From Candidatus Sumerlaeota bacterium (GTDB lineage: Bacteria; Sumerlaeota; Sumerlaeia; MWCT01), in the NCBI GenBank assembly GCA_026398545.1, contig JAPLSR010000027.1, positions 1-7,903 of the forward strand: 7,903 nucleotides of DNA. Direction: 5' to 3'. Below are positions 1 to 6,306 of this stretch, piece after piece. The translations under genes were made by a program, and so were the position numbers. Positions within the stretch are counted from its first letter, which is position 1; every line of letters begins with the position of its first letter. The notes under the pieces are model-generated. The model made no database searches and had not been told where the DNA came from. It saw only the letters and a program-made list of their open reading frames with translations.

Positions 1-4
1 ATAG

Positions 5-15
5 GGGTCTGACCC
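5..15. repeat. Short perfect palindrome, REP-like
   Basis: GGGTC-T-GACCC is an 11-nt perfect inverted repeat with a single central base, and lies at the very left edge of the window. Similar GGGTC/GACCC palindromes occur in dispersed REP-type elements of many bacteria, sometimes associated with RAYT transposases. Calling it REP-like is inference, because only one copy is visible here and no transposase is present. It could equally be a small operator or a chance palindrome. Confidence 0.3.
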
Positions 16-16
16 T

Positions 17-47
17 CAAATGTTTCTCAAATGTGGCCAAATGTGGC
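17..47. repeat. Tandem 10-bp repeat CAAATGTGGC
   Basis: Two perfect adjacent copies of CAAATGTGGC occupy 28-37 and 38-47, preceded by a partial copy (CAAATGT) at 17-23. The array sits directly before a TTGACT hexamer at 48-53 that resembles a -35 box, so it could be an upstream binding site for the ligase-like gene, or the end of a dispersed repeat continuing beyond the window. The repeat itself is directly visible; any role is inference. Confidence 0.45.
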
Positions 48-102
48 TTGACTTTCCTTCACAATTGCGGGATTGACCCGCATTGTTGATACGGGCAAAC
101 AG

Positions 103-2112
103 ATGAATGCAAAAGGCAAATATTCTTCCCTTCAAACCGAAAAATCTAAGTTCGGATATTATGAGACGGCTCGCGTTTATCACCCTCTCATTTTGTTCTT
201 CGCCCTTTTGCTGCTCACGGCATTCCCTCATCAATATCCCCACGCGGCATTCCCACTGAACGCCATTTTTATCAACATCGGTCTCCTCAGCATCCTTGCG
301 GGAACGCTCATTGCCGGTTTTTACGGAACTATTATCTCAAAGGAATCAAAAATCCTTCTTTATCTCTATGCCCTTTTTACATTGTGGTGCCTTTTGAGAA
401 ATTATCTTTCGCCAGTGCCAGCACTTGGCAGACCCTTTGTGGGTATGGTCTTTGAAGGTTTCTGGGTTTTAACAACGACCTTGCTTGTCCTTACCTTTGA
501 AAAATCCCCCGGTTCCGGAGAGAAGCAGCCCTTTGGCATCCTCATCCAGGACACACAGGGAGGTTTTTCTCCTCATGTCTTGTCTCTTCATTCACTTTTC
601 GTTTTTTATTTTATCGCTTTAGCCATTATTTTCTCCCTTTTGGGCGTCTATCAGTATTTCATGGGTTTTGAAAGACAGCTCGAGCTGTTGCAGCAGGGCA
701 GTCTTTATAATGATGAGGACTCTGTGAGTCAGGGCATTATTCACGCACTGCGGGAGCGGCGCGTCCTGGCTGGTTTTGGAAATCCAAATCTCTTTGCGGC
801 ATTTTTATGCATGTCCCTACCCTTTTTTCTGTTTTTGCTCGTGGAGAGGAAATCACGTGGATTGACCATGGTTTCCATTGGTGGGCTAATCCTTTTACTT
901 TTTGTCATGATCCTGACGCGGTCGCGCGGGGGTCTTCTGAGTTTGCTTATTTCCGTTTTTCTATTTTACATACTGATATTCAGAAACGAAAAATCGGGGG
1001 CGCATCCACCGACTTCAAAACGGTTTCTTCCTGCCATTATCATTCTCTTCTTCTTAATTATCATTTTCCTGGTAATACAGAATGCAACGCGGCCACGTGA
1101 TATTCGCGGGTCTTCTCTGCCGGAGCGGCTCTTTACTGTTTCCACAATCAGGGAGCGGCGCTTTTATATCCTGACAGGATGGGAGATAATCAAAGAATTT
1201 CCCATATTGGGCGCTGGTCCCGGCGGTTATGCCCTTCATTATCCCTTACACAGGCAATTCGGCGCACGTGAGACCCAGTATGCCCACAATTTCATAATCC
1301 AGTTATGGGCGGATTTGGGTTTGGTGGGACTTGTTTTGTTTCTTGCCTTTGCTGTTTATGGCATAAAGGTAGGATTGCGGCATCCACAAACACAAAGACT
1401 CAAACTGCTCCCCCTCATTGCCTTTCTTACCTTCCTGTTCAATTCACTTTTTGAGTACACATTTTATCACTCTGCCCTTTATCTGGACTTTTGCCTTTGT
1501 GCGGGGATGATTGTTGGAGGTCCATCCGCTCAAGACTCGACCATCCGGGGGCGAAAATCCATGCCTCCAAGACTCACGGCGGATTATCTATATTTTTTAC
1601 TGCCCGTGCTCCTCTCCCTGATATTTTTCCCGGCTTTCAATTTCCAACCTTTTCTGGGGGCAACACAGGCGCAGTTCGGCGATGATGTCGCCTCTGGCGG
1701 AGAAATGGAGAAGGCGCTCCGTTTTTACAATAGTGCAATAAGTTATCAGCCTGACAACCCATGGTATCATTATAAAATCGGGAAGACATATTTATCCCTC
1801 GGAAATCCTGTTAAGGCGGAGGATGCCTTAAAAAAAGCCCTTGAATATAATCCATATTCCGCACTCCTCAGGGACGAGTTGTCCCAACTCTACCAGATAA
1901 CATATCGTCGGGCAGATGCCATTAAGATGGCGCAGGACGCAATAAAGGCATATCCGCTGAAGGCTCAATATCATTTCCATCTGGCGCAGTTACTCTTAGA
2001 GCAGGGGAACAAGGAAGGCGCTCGGAAGGAAGCGCAAGAGGCGGTTAGGTGTGAACTTGACCTCAACGTGCAAAAGAGATACAAAGCGTTCGCAGAAAAT
2101 ATCGGAAGATAA
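103..2112 (+). CDS. O-antigen ligase/polymerase-like membrane protein with C-terminal TPR domain
   Basis: This is a multi-pass inner-membrane protein of the Wzy_C (O-antigen ligase/WaaL/PglL-like) superfamily, whose members transfer or polymerise lipid-linked glycans on the periplasmic face. Counting from the upstream TTG at 73, about a dozen hydrophobic segments lie between residues 38 and 521. The core is at about 233-430: GFGNPN (234-239), TRSRGG (282-287), a hydrophilic loop at about 337-408 containing GAGPGGY (380-386), and the conserved AHN histidine (H405) just before the next membrane helix. Residues about 541-665 form roughly three TPR-like helical repeats (for example KALRFYNSAISYQPDNPWYH and YLSLGNPVKAEDALKKALEYNP), which may bind protein partners. 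The frame is open from TTG 73. ATG 103 is preferred as the commoner start codon, but neither start has a clear Shine-Dalgarno sequence. The acceptor (lipid A core, protein or growing polymer) cannot be told from sequence. The gene ends 6 nt from the convergent mannosidase gene. Confidence 0.85.
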   Translation: MNAKGKYSSLQTEKSKFGYYETARVYHPLILFFALLLLTAFPHQYPHAAFPLNAIFINIGLLSILAGTLIAGFYGTIISKESKILLYLYALFTLWCLLRNYLSPVPALGRPFVGMVFEGFWVLTTTLLVLTFEKSPGSGEKQPFGILIQDTQGGFSPHVLSLHSLFVFYFIALAIIFSLLGVYQYFMGFERQLELLQQGSLYNDEDSVSQGIIHALRERRVLAGFGNPNLFAAFLCMSLPFFLFLLVERKSRGLTMVSIGGLILLLFVMILTRSRGGLLSLLISVFLFYILIFRNEKSGAHPPTSKRFLPAIIILFFLIIIFLVIQNATRPRDIRGSSLPERLFTVSTIRERRFYILTGWEIIKEFPILGAGPGGYALHYPLHRQFGARETQYAHNFIIQLWADLGLVGLVLFLAFAVYGIKVGLRHPQTQRLKLLPLIAFLTFLFNSLFEYTFYHSALYLDFCLCAGMIVGGPSAQDSTIRGRKSMPPRLTADYLYFLLPVLLSLIFFPAFNFQPFLGATQAQFGDDVASGGEMEKALRFYNSAISYQPDNPWYHYKIGKTYLSLGNPVKAEDALKKALEYNPYSALLRDELSQLYQITYRRADAIKMAQDAIKAYPLKAQYHFHLAQLLLEQGNKEGARKEAQEAVRCELDLNVQKRYKAFAENIGR

Positions 2113-2117
2113 CCCCT

Positions 2118-2148
2118 CTCAAACACTCGGAACCGCTTCAAGTGTGAG
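2118..2148. other. Imperfect hairpin at the convergent gene junction
   Basis: ACACT (2123-2127) pairs with AGTGT (2141-2145). The stem can be extended outward by CTC (2118-2120) with GAG (2146-2148) across an AA bulge, and inward by CGG with CCG (2128-2130 and 2133-2135). It overlaps the stop codon and last codons of the minus-strand mannosidase gene and lies just after the ligase stop. No T-tract follows on either strand, so it is not a standard intrinsic terminator. It is the only structure I see that could affect transcription ends in this 6-nt tail-to-tail gap. Confidence 0.2.
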
Positions 2149-4788
2149 GATTTCCCTTGGTTTGATGAGAAATGTCACAATATGCCCACGCCTTATTGTA
2201 AGCGGGCTTTCACGGGTCTCATCCAGTCGGACACGCCACGCCTCTCCAAGGTCAAAGGCGAAATCAAGCGAGCCGTTAACCTTATGGTTTGTGGGGTTAT
2301 AAAGCCTGAGAAGCAATGTCTGGCGTCCCTCAACCTTTTTCATGGCAGTCAGGATAAGACTCTCAGGACTCAATCCAAAAAAGCCCGCCTCCTCCGGCAA
2401 CAGCGCCTCTCCCTTCCAGTTCCTTACCTGGTGGTAAAAAGCATAAGAGACGAGAGGCGTGGCATATTCATAGGCGGATTTCTGGACCCCAGCCTCCTGC
2501 CAGCCGCCTTTGTGCAAAAGGAGGGCGTATTCAAAGATGTGCTTTCCCTGGCATTGTGCCTCAGGCGCTGGAACGGAAGGTCCGGCATTATCATAGCGGC
2601 TGTCCATGTCGCCACGCGAAAGCCATCCAATACAGCGGAGCAAGGTCAGATGATAAGCCACCCTCATCTTTTCCGGCGATGCCTCATATTCGCAAAGCCC
2701 CCTGGTGAAAAACGTTGCACCCACATCGCCATCAGAGATAGAGGCGAAGTTCTCCTGGTGATGCGTATTAACGGGCATCTGGCTCCATTTGTGGCGCGGT
2801 GTCGGTTGGACAACGGGTCTGTCAATTACGTCAAATTTGCTCTCACCGGATATGATTTCAGTCTTGATGGGTGTTGGAAAGACGGCGCGCAGGCGGTGGT
2901 CTTTGACACAATTCTCAATGGTTGTGCGGAATTCGATGCGCCGTTCCCCAGCCACCAGAATTACCTCATACACAATGGGGAGACTCACCATCTTCCTGGA
3001 ACGCGCATGGCGGTTTTCTGCAAGGGCTTCCGGCAGAGACCAGTGGAGTGAAATGCGCCCGACAGCCTTGTAACCACCGATTATTTCTGTCTGTATATCT
3101 GCCTTTAATTCTTTAGATGTGAGCGCCTTGTCTCCCCCGACTTCCGAGAAATCGTATTCATCACCCGCATCCGCGCAATCCTCAAAATAGTGTGCATTCT
3201 TCAGTTTCAGACCGGACTCCTTATCCAGGATGTTTAACGTCCCGTCAGGATTAAATGTGATTCTAACAAATTCATTCTCTATAGCCCTTGCGGATGCCCT
3301 CACAGCAGTTCTGATTTTGCCTTGTTTTTTTCGCAGATAATACGCCCTGTAACCAACGGGCGGGAGCGCCTGCGCCAGGAAAAAGACCCTCACAAACTCC
3401 ATCTCGCGCTCCCCCCAGAATTTGGGCTCTTTGAATTTAAAAAGACGCTCAATCCGCGCAGGACAGATGTTCCCCCTGAAATCCACAACTTCAAGCTCAC
3501 ATCCACTGTAAGGCTCGCCCGGGATGGCAATGTCTATCCTCGCCTCGCCGTTGCGAACCATGGGTCTTGTGTTGAGCACAAGTATCGGCGTCCCCACCTC
3601 CTCACCTTTGAACTTCACAGCCGACATTATGATATCAAGCGCATTTTTGGAAAGACCATCGGAAATCTGCATCACATGCTCAAATCGATTAACCATGTCG
3701 CGATGGACGGCATCCACACTGCATCCGCATATGTCATCATGCGGGTGATTCTTGAGAAGGGTCTTCCAGGCGTAAAGGAGGAAATCGGAGGGATATGCGG
3801 CACCGAGAAGCCATGCGAACATCGCAAGCGGCTCCACCTTGCGCTCTAATGTTGCCTGCGCCTCAAAATTCGCCTGCTTGAGATACAGACGGGATGAAAA
3901 TGTGCCGGATAGAACCCATTGGTAACGTCCACCGTGGAGCTCCCCGCAATAGGATTTCAGGGAGTTGCCGCGCACCGTGCGGATAGCAAGCGCAAATTTT
4001 TCAAATGTGCTGTGGATGAGGCGGAGTCTGTCTGAATGTTTATTTACATAGGCAATCACCCGGGGAATTGTTTCCTGGGCATGGTAGTGGTCAACACCGT
4101 TATTAAAGAGGAGGATGGGGACTCCCCCGAATTTCAAAAGGTTATCCGCCGCGCGCTCAGCCTTTTTCAGGGCATCTTTATAATTGACGGGATAAAGGTC
4201 CTGCTCCGTATAGGGAATTCCAAGCATCAGTGCATTGCAGTAAGTGTTCACCTGATGACAGGCAAGGACGCGACCCGTTCCCGCCGGCGAATCCCACCAG
4301 AATTCCAGCCCCAGTTCATCCCCCTCATCGCCCATTCCACGCATAAAGAAGAAGGAATCGATGCCGAATCCGTTTAATATCTGGGGCATCTGGGACACAT
4401 GTCCAAAGGTGTCAGGGAGATAACCAACCTTCTGAACGGGTCCAAACTCCGCCGCCATGCTGTGCCCTATCAGCAGATTGCGCACGTGGGATTCAGGACT
4501 GACAAGAAATTCATCCGGCAGGACATAAAACGGACCCAGAATAAGCTTTCCCCTTCGGGCAAGTTGTTCAATATCCTTTCTCCTGTAAGGCTTGACATCA
4601 AGATAATCCTCAATGGGAACCATCTGGCCATCAAAAACGAAATGCCTGAAATCCGGTTGCGCCAGAACAGTTAGAAGATGGTCTATCATATCCACCAGTC
4701 TGACATGAAAACGCTCAAAGGGGAGATACCACGCCCTGTCCCAGTGAGTTTCAGAAACCACATGGCAGATAATGCCCTTTTTGCCCAT
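2119..4788 (-). CDS. Alpha-mannosidase, glycoside hydrolase family 38 (MngB-like)
   Basis: A retaining, metal-dependent GH38 enzyme that hydrolyses alpha-mannosides. The 889 residues match the size of bacterial GH38 enzymes such as E. coli MngB (2-O-mannosylglycerate hydrolase). Visible active-site motifs are THWDRAWY at 14-21 (metal ligands H15 and D17), GYLPDTFGH at 122-130 (nucleophile and ligand D126), NGVDHYH at 230-236, and NHPHDDICGCS at 347-357 (H350 aligned to the fourth metal ligand). The alpha-mannosidase middle domain spans about 293-370. The C-terminal beta domains begin near 503 with IENEFVRITFNPDGTLNI and contain DAGDEYDFS (540-548). There is no signal peptide or membrane segment, so a cytoplasmic location is likely. 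ATG 4788 is preceded by AAGGA at a 6-nt spacing, which supports this start. The substrate is uncertain: mannosylglycerate, an N-glycan-derived mannoside or another alpha-mannoside are all possible. No PTS, transporter or sugar kinase lies beside it in this window. Confidence 0.95.
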   Translation of the reverse strand: MGKKGIICHVVSETHWDRAWYLPFERFHVRLVDMIDHLLTVLAQPDFRHFVFDGQMVPIEDYLDVKPYRRKDIEQLARRGKLILGPFYVLPDEFLVSPESHVRNLLIGHSMAAEFGPVQKVGYLPDTFGHVSQMPQILNGFGIDSFFFMRGMGDEGDELGLEFWWDSPAGTGRVLACHQVNTYCNALMLGIPYTEQDLYPVNYKDALKKAERAADNLLKFGGVPILLFNNGVDHYHAQETIPRVIAYVNKHSDRLRLIHSTFEKFALAIRTVRGNSLKSYCGELHGGRYQWVLSGTFSSRLYLKQANFEAQATLERKVEPLAMFAWLLGAAYPSDFLLYAWKTLLKNHPHDDICGCSVDAVHRDMVNRFEHVMQISDGLSKNALDIIMSAVKFKGEEVGTPILVLNTRPMVRNGEARIDIAIPGEPYSGCELEVVDFRGNICPARIERLFKFKEPKFWGEREMEFVRVFFLAQALPPVGYRAYYLRKKQGKIRTAVRASARAIENEFVRITFNPDGTLNILDKESGLKLKNAHYFEDCADAGDEYDFSEVGGDKALTSKELKADIQTEIIGGYKAVGRISLHWSLPEALAENRHARSRKMVSLPIVYEVILVAGERRIEFRTTIENCVKDHRLRAVFPTPIKTEIISGESKFDVIDRPVVQPTPRHKWSQMPVNTHHQENFASISDGDVGATFFTRGLCEYEASPEKMRVAYHLTLLRCIGWLSRGDMDSRYDNAGPSVPAPEAQCQGKHIFEYALLLHKGGWQEAGVQKSAYEYATPLVSYAFYHQVRNWKGEALLPEEAGFFGLSPESLILTAMKKVEGRQTLLLRLYNPTNHKVNGSLDFAFDLGEAWRVRLDETRESPLTIRRGHIVTFLIKPREILTLEAVPSV

Positions 4789-4794
4789 AGAAAA

Positions 4795-4799
4795 TCCTT
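4795..4799 (-). promoter_or_regulatory. Ribosome binding site of the mannosidase gene
   Basis: The minus strand reads AAGGA six nucleotides before ATG 4788-4786, a good Shine-Dalgarno match and spacing. It supports translation starting at MGKKG, directly before the conserved THWD active-site motif. Confidence 0.7.
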
Positions 4800-4804
4800 C
4801 GGGG

Positions 4805-4818
4805 AATGATAAATGATA
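4805..4818. repeat. Tandem 7-bp direct repeat AATGATA
   Basis: AATGATA occurs twice back to back in the AT-rich leader just upstream of the mannosidase ribosome binding site. It is short and may be chance. If functional, it would lie in the 5' untranslated region of the mannosidase mRNA, downstream of the proposed minus-strand promoter. Confidence 0.25.
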
Positions 4819-4841
4819 CTTTTATAAACGAAACAGAGAGG

Positions 4842-4869
4842 CTTATGAGCGCTTGCCCGGAAAAGTCAA
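4842..4869 (-). promoter_or_regulatory. Candidate sigma-70-type promoter for the mannosidase gene
   Basis: On the minus strand, TTGACT (4869-4864) is followed after 16 nt by CATAAG (4847-4842). The -35 hexamer matches TTGACA at five of six positions and the -10 hexamer matches TATAAT at four of six. Transcription would begin about 45-50 nt before the start codon, leaving room for the ribosome binding site. This is pattern matching only; a TATAAA-like stretch closer to the gene is an alternative -10. Confidence 0.45.
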
Positions 4870-4905
4870 GTGGGTTTTGAAATTTTGTCACCGCTGAATT
4901 TTTAC

Positions 4906-4933
4906 TTGCGTTTTAGTTCCCATGCAATATACA
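4906..4933 (+). promoter_or_regulatory. Candidate promoter for tyrS
   Basis: TTGCGT (4906-4911) and TATACA (4928-4933) are separated by 16 nt. Transcription would start near 4940, inside the over-long open frame that begins at ATG 4922, which supports the downstream start at 5000. The resulting leader of about 60 nt is too short for a T-box riboswitch. An alternative -35, TTGAAA at 4877-4882, has a poorer -10 partner. Confidence 0.4.
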
Positions 4934-4984
4934 AACTGGAGTCTTTTTTCTTTTTGTATATCGAAAGACAGAGCAATTTTTTCT

Positions 4985-4988
4985 GGAG
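4985..4988 (+). promoter_or_regulatory. Ribosome binding site deciding the tyrS start
   Basis: GGAG lies 11 nt before ATG 5000. The alternative in-frame ATG at 4922 has no purine-rich site before it (it follows TTTTAGTTCCC). The first 26 codons from 4922 also encode an atypical N-terminus for TyrRS. This site therefore favours the start at 5000. Confidence 0.55.
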
Positions 4989-4999
4989 CAAATTTCCCG

Positions 5000-6220
5000 A
5001 TGCACATCCCACCAGCGTTGAAAGAGGAATGGGAGATAATCACATCTCGTGCTGTGGACGTCATCCTTGAGGAGGAACTTCTCGAGAAACTGAAGGCTGC
5101 CCGTAAGGAGGGACGTGCCCTGCGCGTCAAATATGGGGCTGACCCCTCCGCCCCGGACATCCATCTTGGCCATACTGTCCCAATCCGAAAACTGCGTGAA
5201 TTTCAGGAGCTGGGTCACAAGGTTGTCTTTATAATCGGGGATTTCACCGCGCGCATAGGCGACCCCACCGGCAAGTCTGAAACCAGAAAACGCCTGACAC
5301 CGGAAGAGGTGGATGATAACGCCAGGACATACCTTGCTCAGATTTTCAAAATCCTTGACCCAAAAAAGACGGAAGTGGTGAAGAATTCCTCCTGGTTCGA
5401 CCGGATGACCTTTACACAGGTTATCGAACTGGGAGCCAAATACACCGTTGCCCGGATGCTGGAAAGGGAGGATTTCAAAAAACGCTTTTCGGAGGAGCGC
5501 CCCATATTCATCCATGAATTTCTCTATCCCCTCGCCCAGGGTTGGGATTCTGTGGTGGTGAAGGCGGATGTGGAAATCGGCGGAACAGACCAGACATTCA
5601 ACTGTCTTGTGGCAAGAGATATAATGCGCGAGGCAGGCATGACCCCTCAATGCGTCATGACCTTCCCCATCCTGCTGGGAACGGACGGCGTCAACAAGAT
5701 GAGCAAATCCCTGGGTAATTACATAGGCATCACAGAGCCGCCGCGGGAAATCTTCGGCAAGATAATGAGCATCCCCGATTCCATTATGGGCGATTATTTT
5801 GAATTGACGCTTGGATATAAAAAAGAGGATGTTAAAAAGATTACTGACGATGTGGAAAAGGGGATTATTCATCCACGCAACCTGAAGGCACGCCTTGGAC
5901 GTGAACTGGTCACGCTTTACCACAGCGCCTCTGCGGCACAAGCCGCCGAGGAGGAATTTAATCGCATCTTCCGGGAAAAGGAACTGCCCGATGAGATTTT
6001 GCAAAAGATATTTTCCAGGGAGGACTGTGAGCCGACCATCACGAATCTTCTGACCAAAACAGGGCTTGCGCCATCCAACCGTGAGGCGCGGAGACTTGTC
6101 TCCGGCGGGGGGGTGTACGTGGACAATATCAGAGTGGAATCCCCCGACAACAGACTCGAGCCGGGTGAACACATAGTCAAGGTGGGCAAACGACGGTTTT
6201 TGAAAATCATAATTCAGTGA
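5000..6220 (+). CDS. tyrS: Tyrosyl-tRNA synthetase
   Basis: A cytoplasmic class I aminoacyl-tRNA synthetase that attaches tyrosine to tRNA-Tyr. From ATG 5000 it has 406 residues, a usual length for bacterial TyrRS. It starts MHIPPALKEEW and reaches YGADPSAPDIHLGH, whose HLGH (55-58) is the HIGH signature. Next come GDFTARIGDPTGKS (about 80-93), the tyrosine-site segment GGTDQTFN (194-201) and the KMSKS loop (233-237). An S4-type RNA-binding domain occupies about 346-406 (SNREARRLVSGGGVYVDN). The QGWDSVVVKADVEIGGTDQ context matches the TyrZ-like bacterial subgroup as I recall it, rather than the classic Bacillus/E. coli TyrS type. The frame is open 26 codons further upstream to ATG 4922, but that extension is probably untranslated. 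A 7-G run at 6107-6113 keeps the frame intact. An 86-nt gap separates it from the foldase gene on the same strand, suggesting co-transcription. Confidence 0.97.
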   Translation: MHIPPALKEEWEIITSRAVDVILEEELLEKLKAARKEGRALRVKYGADPSAPDIHLGHTVPIRKLREFQELGHKVVFIIGDFTARIGDPTGKSETRKRLTPEEVDDNARTYLAQIFKILDPKKTEVVKNSSWFDRMTFTQVIELGAKYTVARMLEREDFKKRFSEERPIFIHEFLYPLAQGWDSVVVKADVEIGGTDQTFNCLVARDIMREAGMTPQCVMTFPILLGTDGVNKMSKSLGNYIGITEPPREIFGKIMSIPDSIMGDYFELTLGYKKEDVKKITDDVEKGIIHPRNLKARLGRELVTLYHSASAAQAAEEEFNRIFREKELPDEILQKIFSREDCEPTITNLLTKTGLAPSNREARRLVSGGGVYVDNIRVESPDNRLEPGEHIVKVGKRRFLKIIIQ

Positions 6221-6260
6221 TAACTCGGGAGTTTGAACACCAAATCGGTAGAAAGTCATA

Positions 6261-6280
6261 GGCGAAAGACAAATTTTGCC
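6261..6280 (+). other. Intercistronic hairpin between tyrS and the foldase gene
   Basis: GGCGAAA (6261-6267) pairs with TTTTGCC (6274-6280), giving a 7-bp stem with one G-U wobble and a 6-nt loop (GACAAA). It is followed by AATCTCATC rather than a T-tract, so it is unlikely to be an intrinsic terminator. It ends 14 nt before the GAGGT ribosome binding site of the next gene and could affect mRNA processing or stability. No other clear terminator follows tyrS; ACTC/GAGT at 6223-6232 is too short. Confidence 0.3.
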
Positions 6281-6294
6281 AATCTCATCAAGGC

Positions 6295-6299
6295 GAGGT
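6295..6299 (+). promoter_or_regulatory. Ribosome binding site of the PpiD-like gene
   Basis: GAGGT lies 7 nt upstream of ATG 6307, a strong Shine-Dalgarno match and spacing. It supports this start over the in-frame ATG at 6337, because only the longer form carries the basic stretch (KQFRSRK) before the membrane anchor. Confidence 0.65.
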
Positions 6300-6306
6300 A
6301 AGTGAG

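Noticed and set aside
48..76. Complete sigma-70 promoter for the ligase-like gene
   Set aside because: TTGACT at 48-53 is a good -35 match, but the hexamer at the right spacing (GATTGA, 71-76) matches the -10 consensus poorly, so only the -35-like element is noted.
2182..3051. 289-codon plus-strand open frame
   Set aside because: It is antisense to the C-terminal half of the GH38 gene. The translation is unlike any family I recognise, and the GH38 reading is well supported.
3322..3849. 175-codon plus-strand open frame
   Set aside because: It is antisense to the middle of the GH38 gene, with no recognisable domain and no ribosome binding site; a shadow frame.
4870..5000. T-box riboswitch upstream of tyrS
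   Set aside because: The proposed leader is only about 60 nt. I see no T-box sequence, specifier stem or terminator/antiterminator pair, and the whole intergenic gap is 211 nt.
6107..6113. Possible frameshift at a run of seven G residues in tyrS
   Set aside because: The frame through the run reads SGGGVYV, as expected for an S4 domain, and continues to a normal C-terminus.
6221..6245. Intrinsic terminator after tyrS
   Set aside because: The AACTC/GAGTT pairing at 6222-6233 leaves a loop too small to form fully and is not followed by a T-tract.
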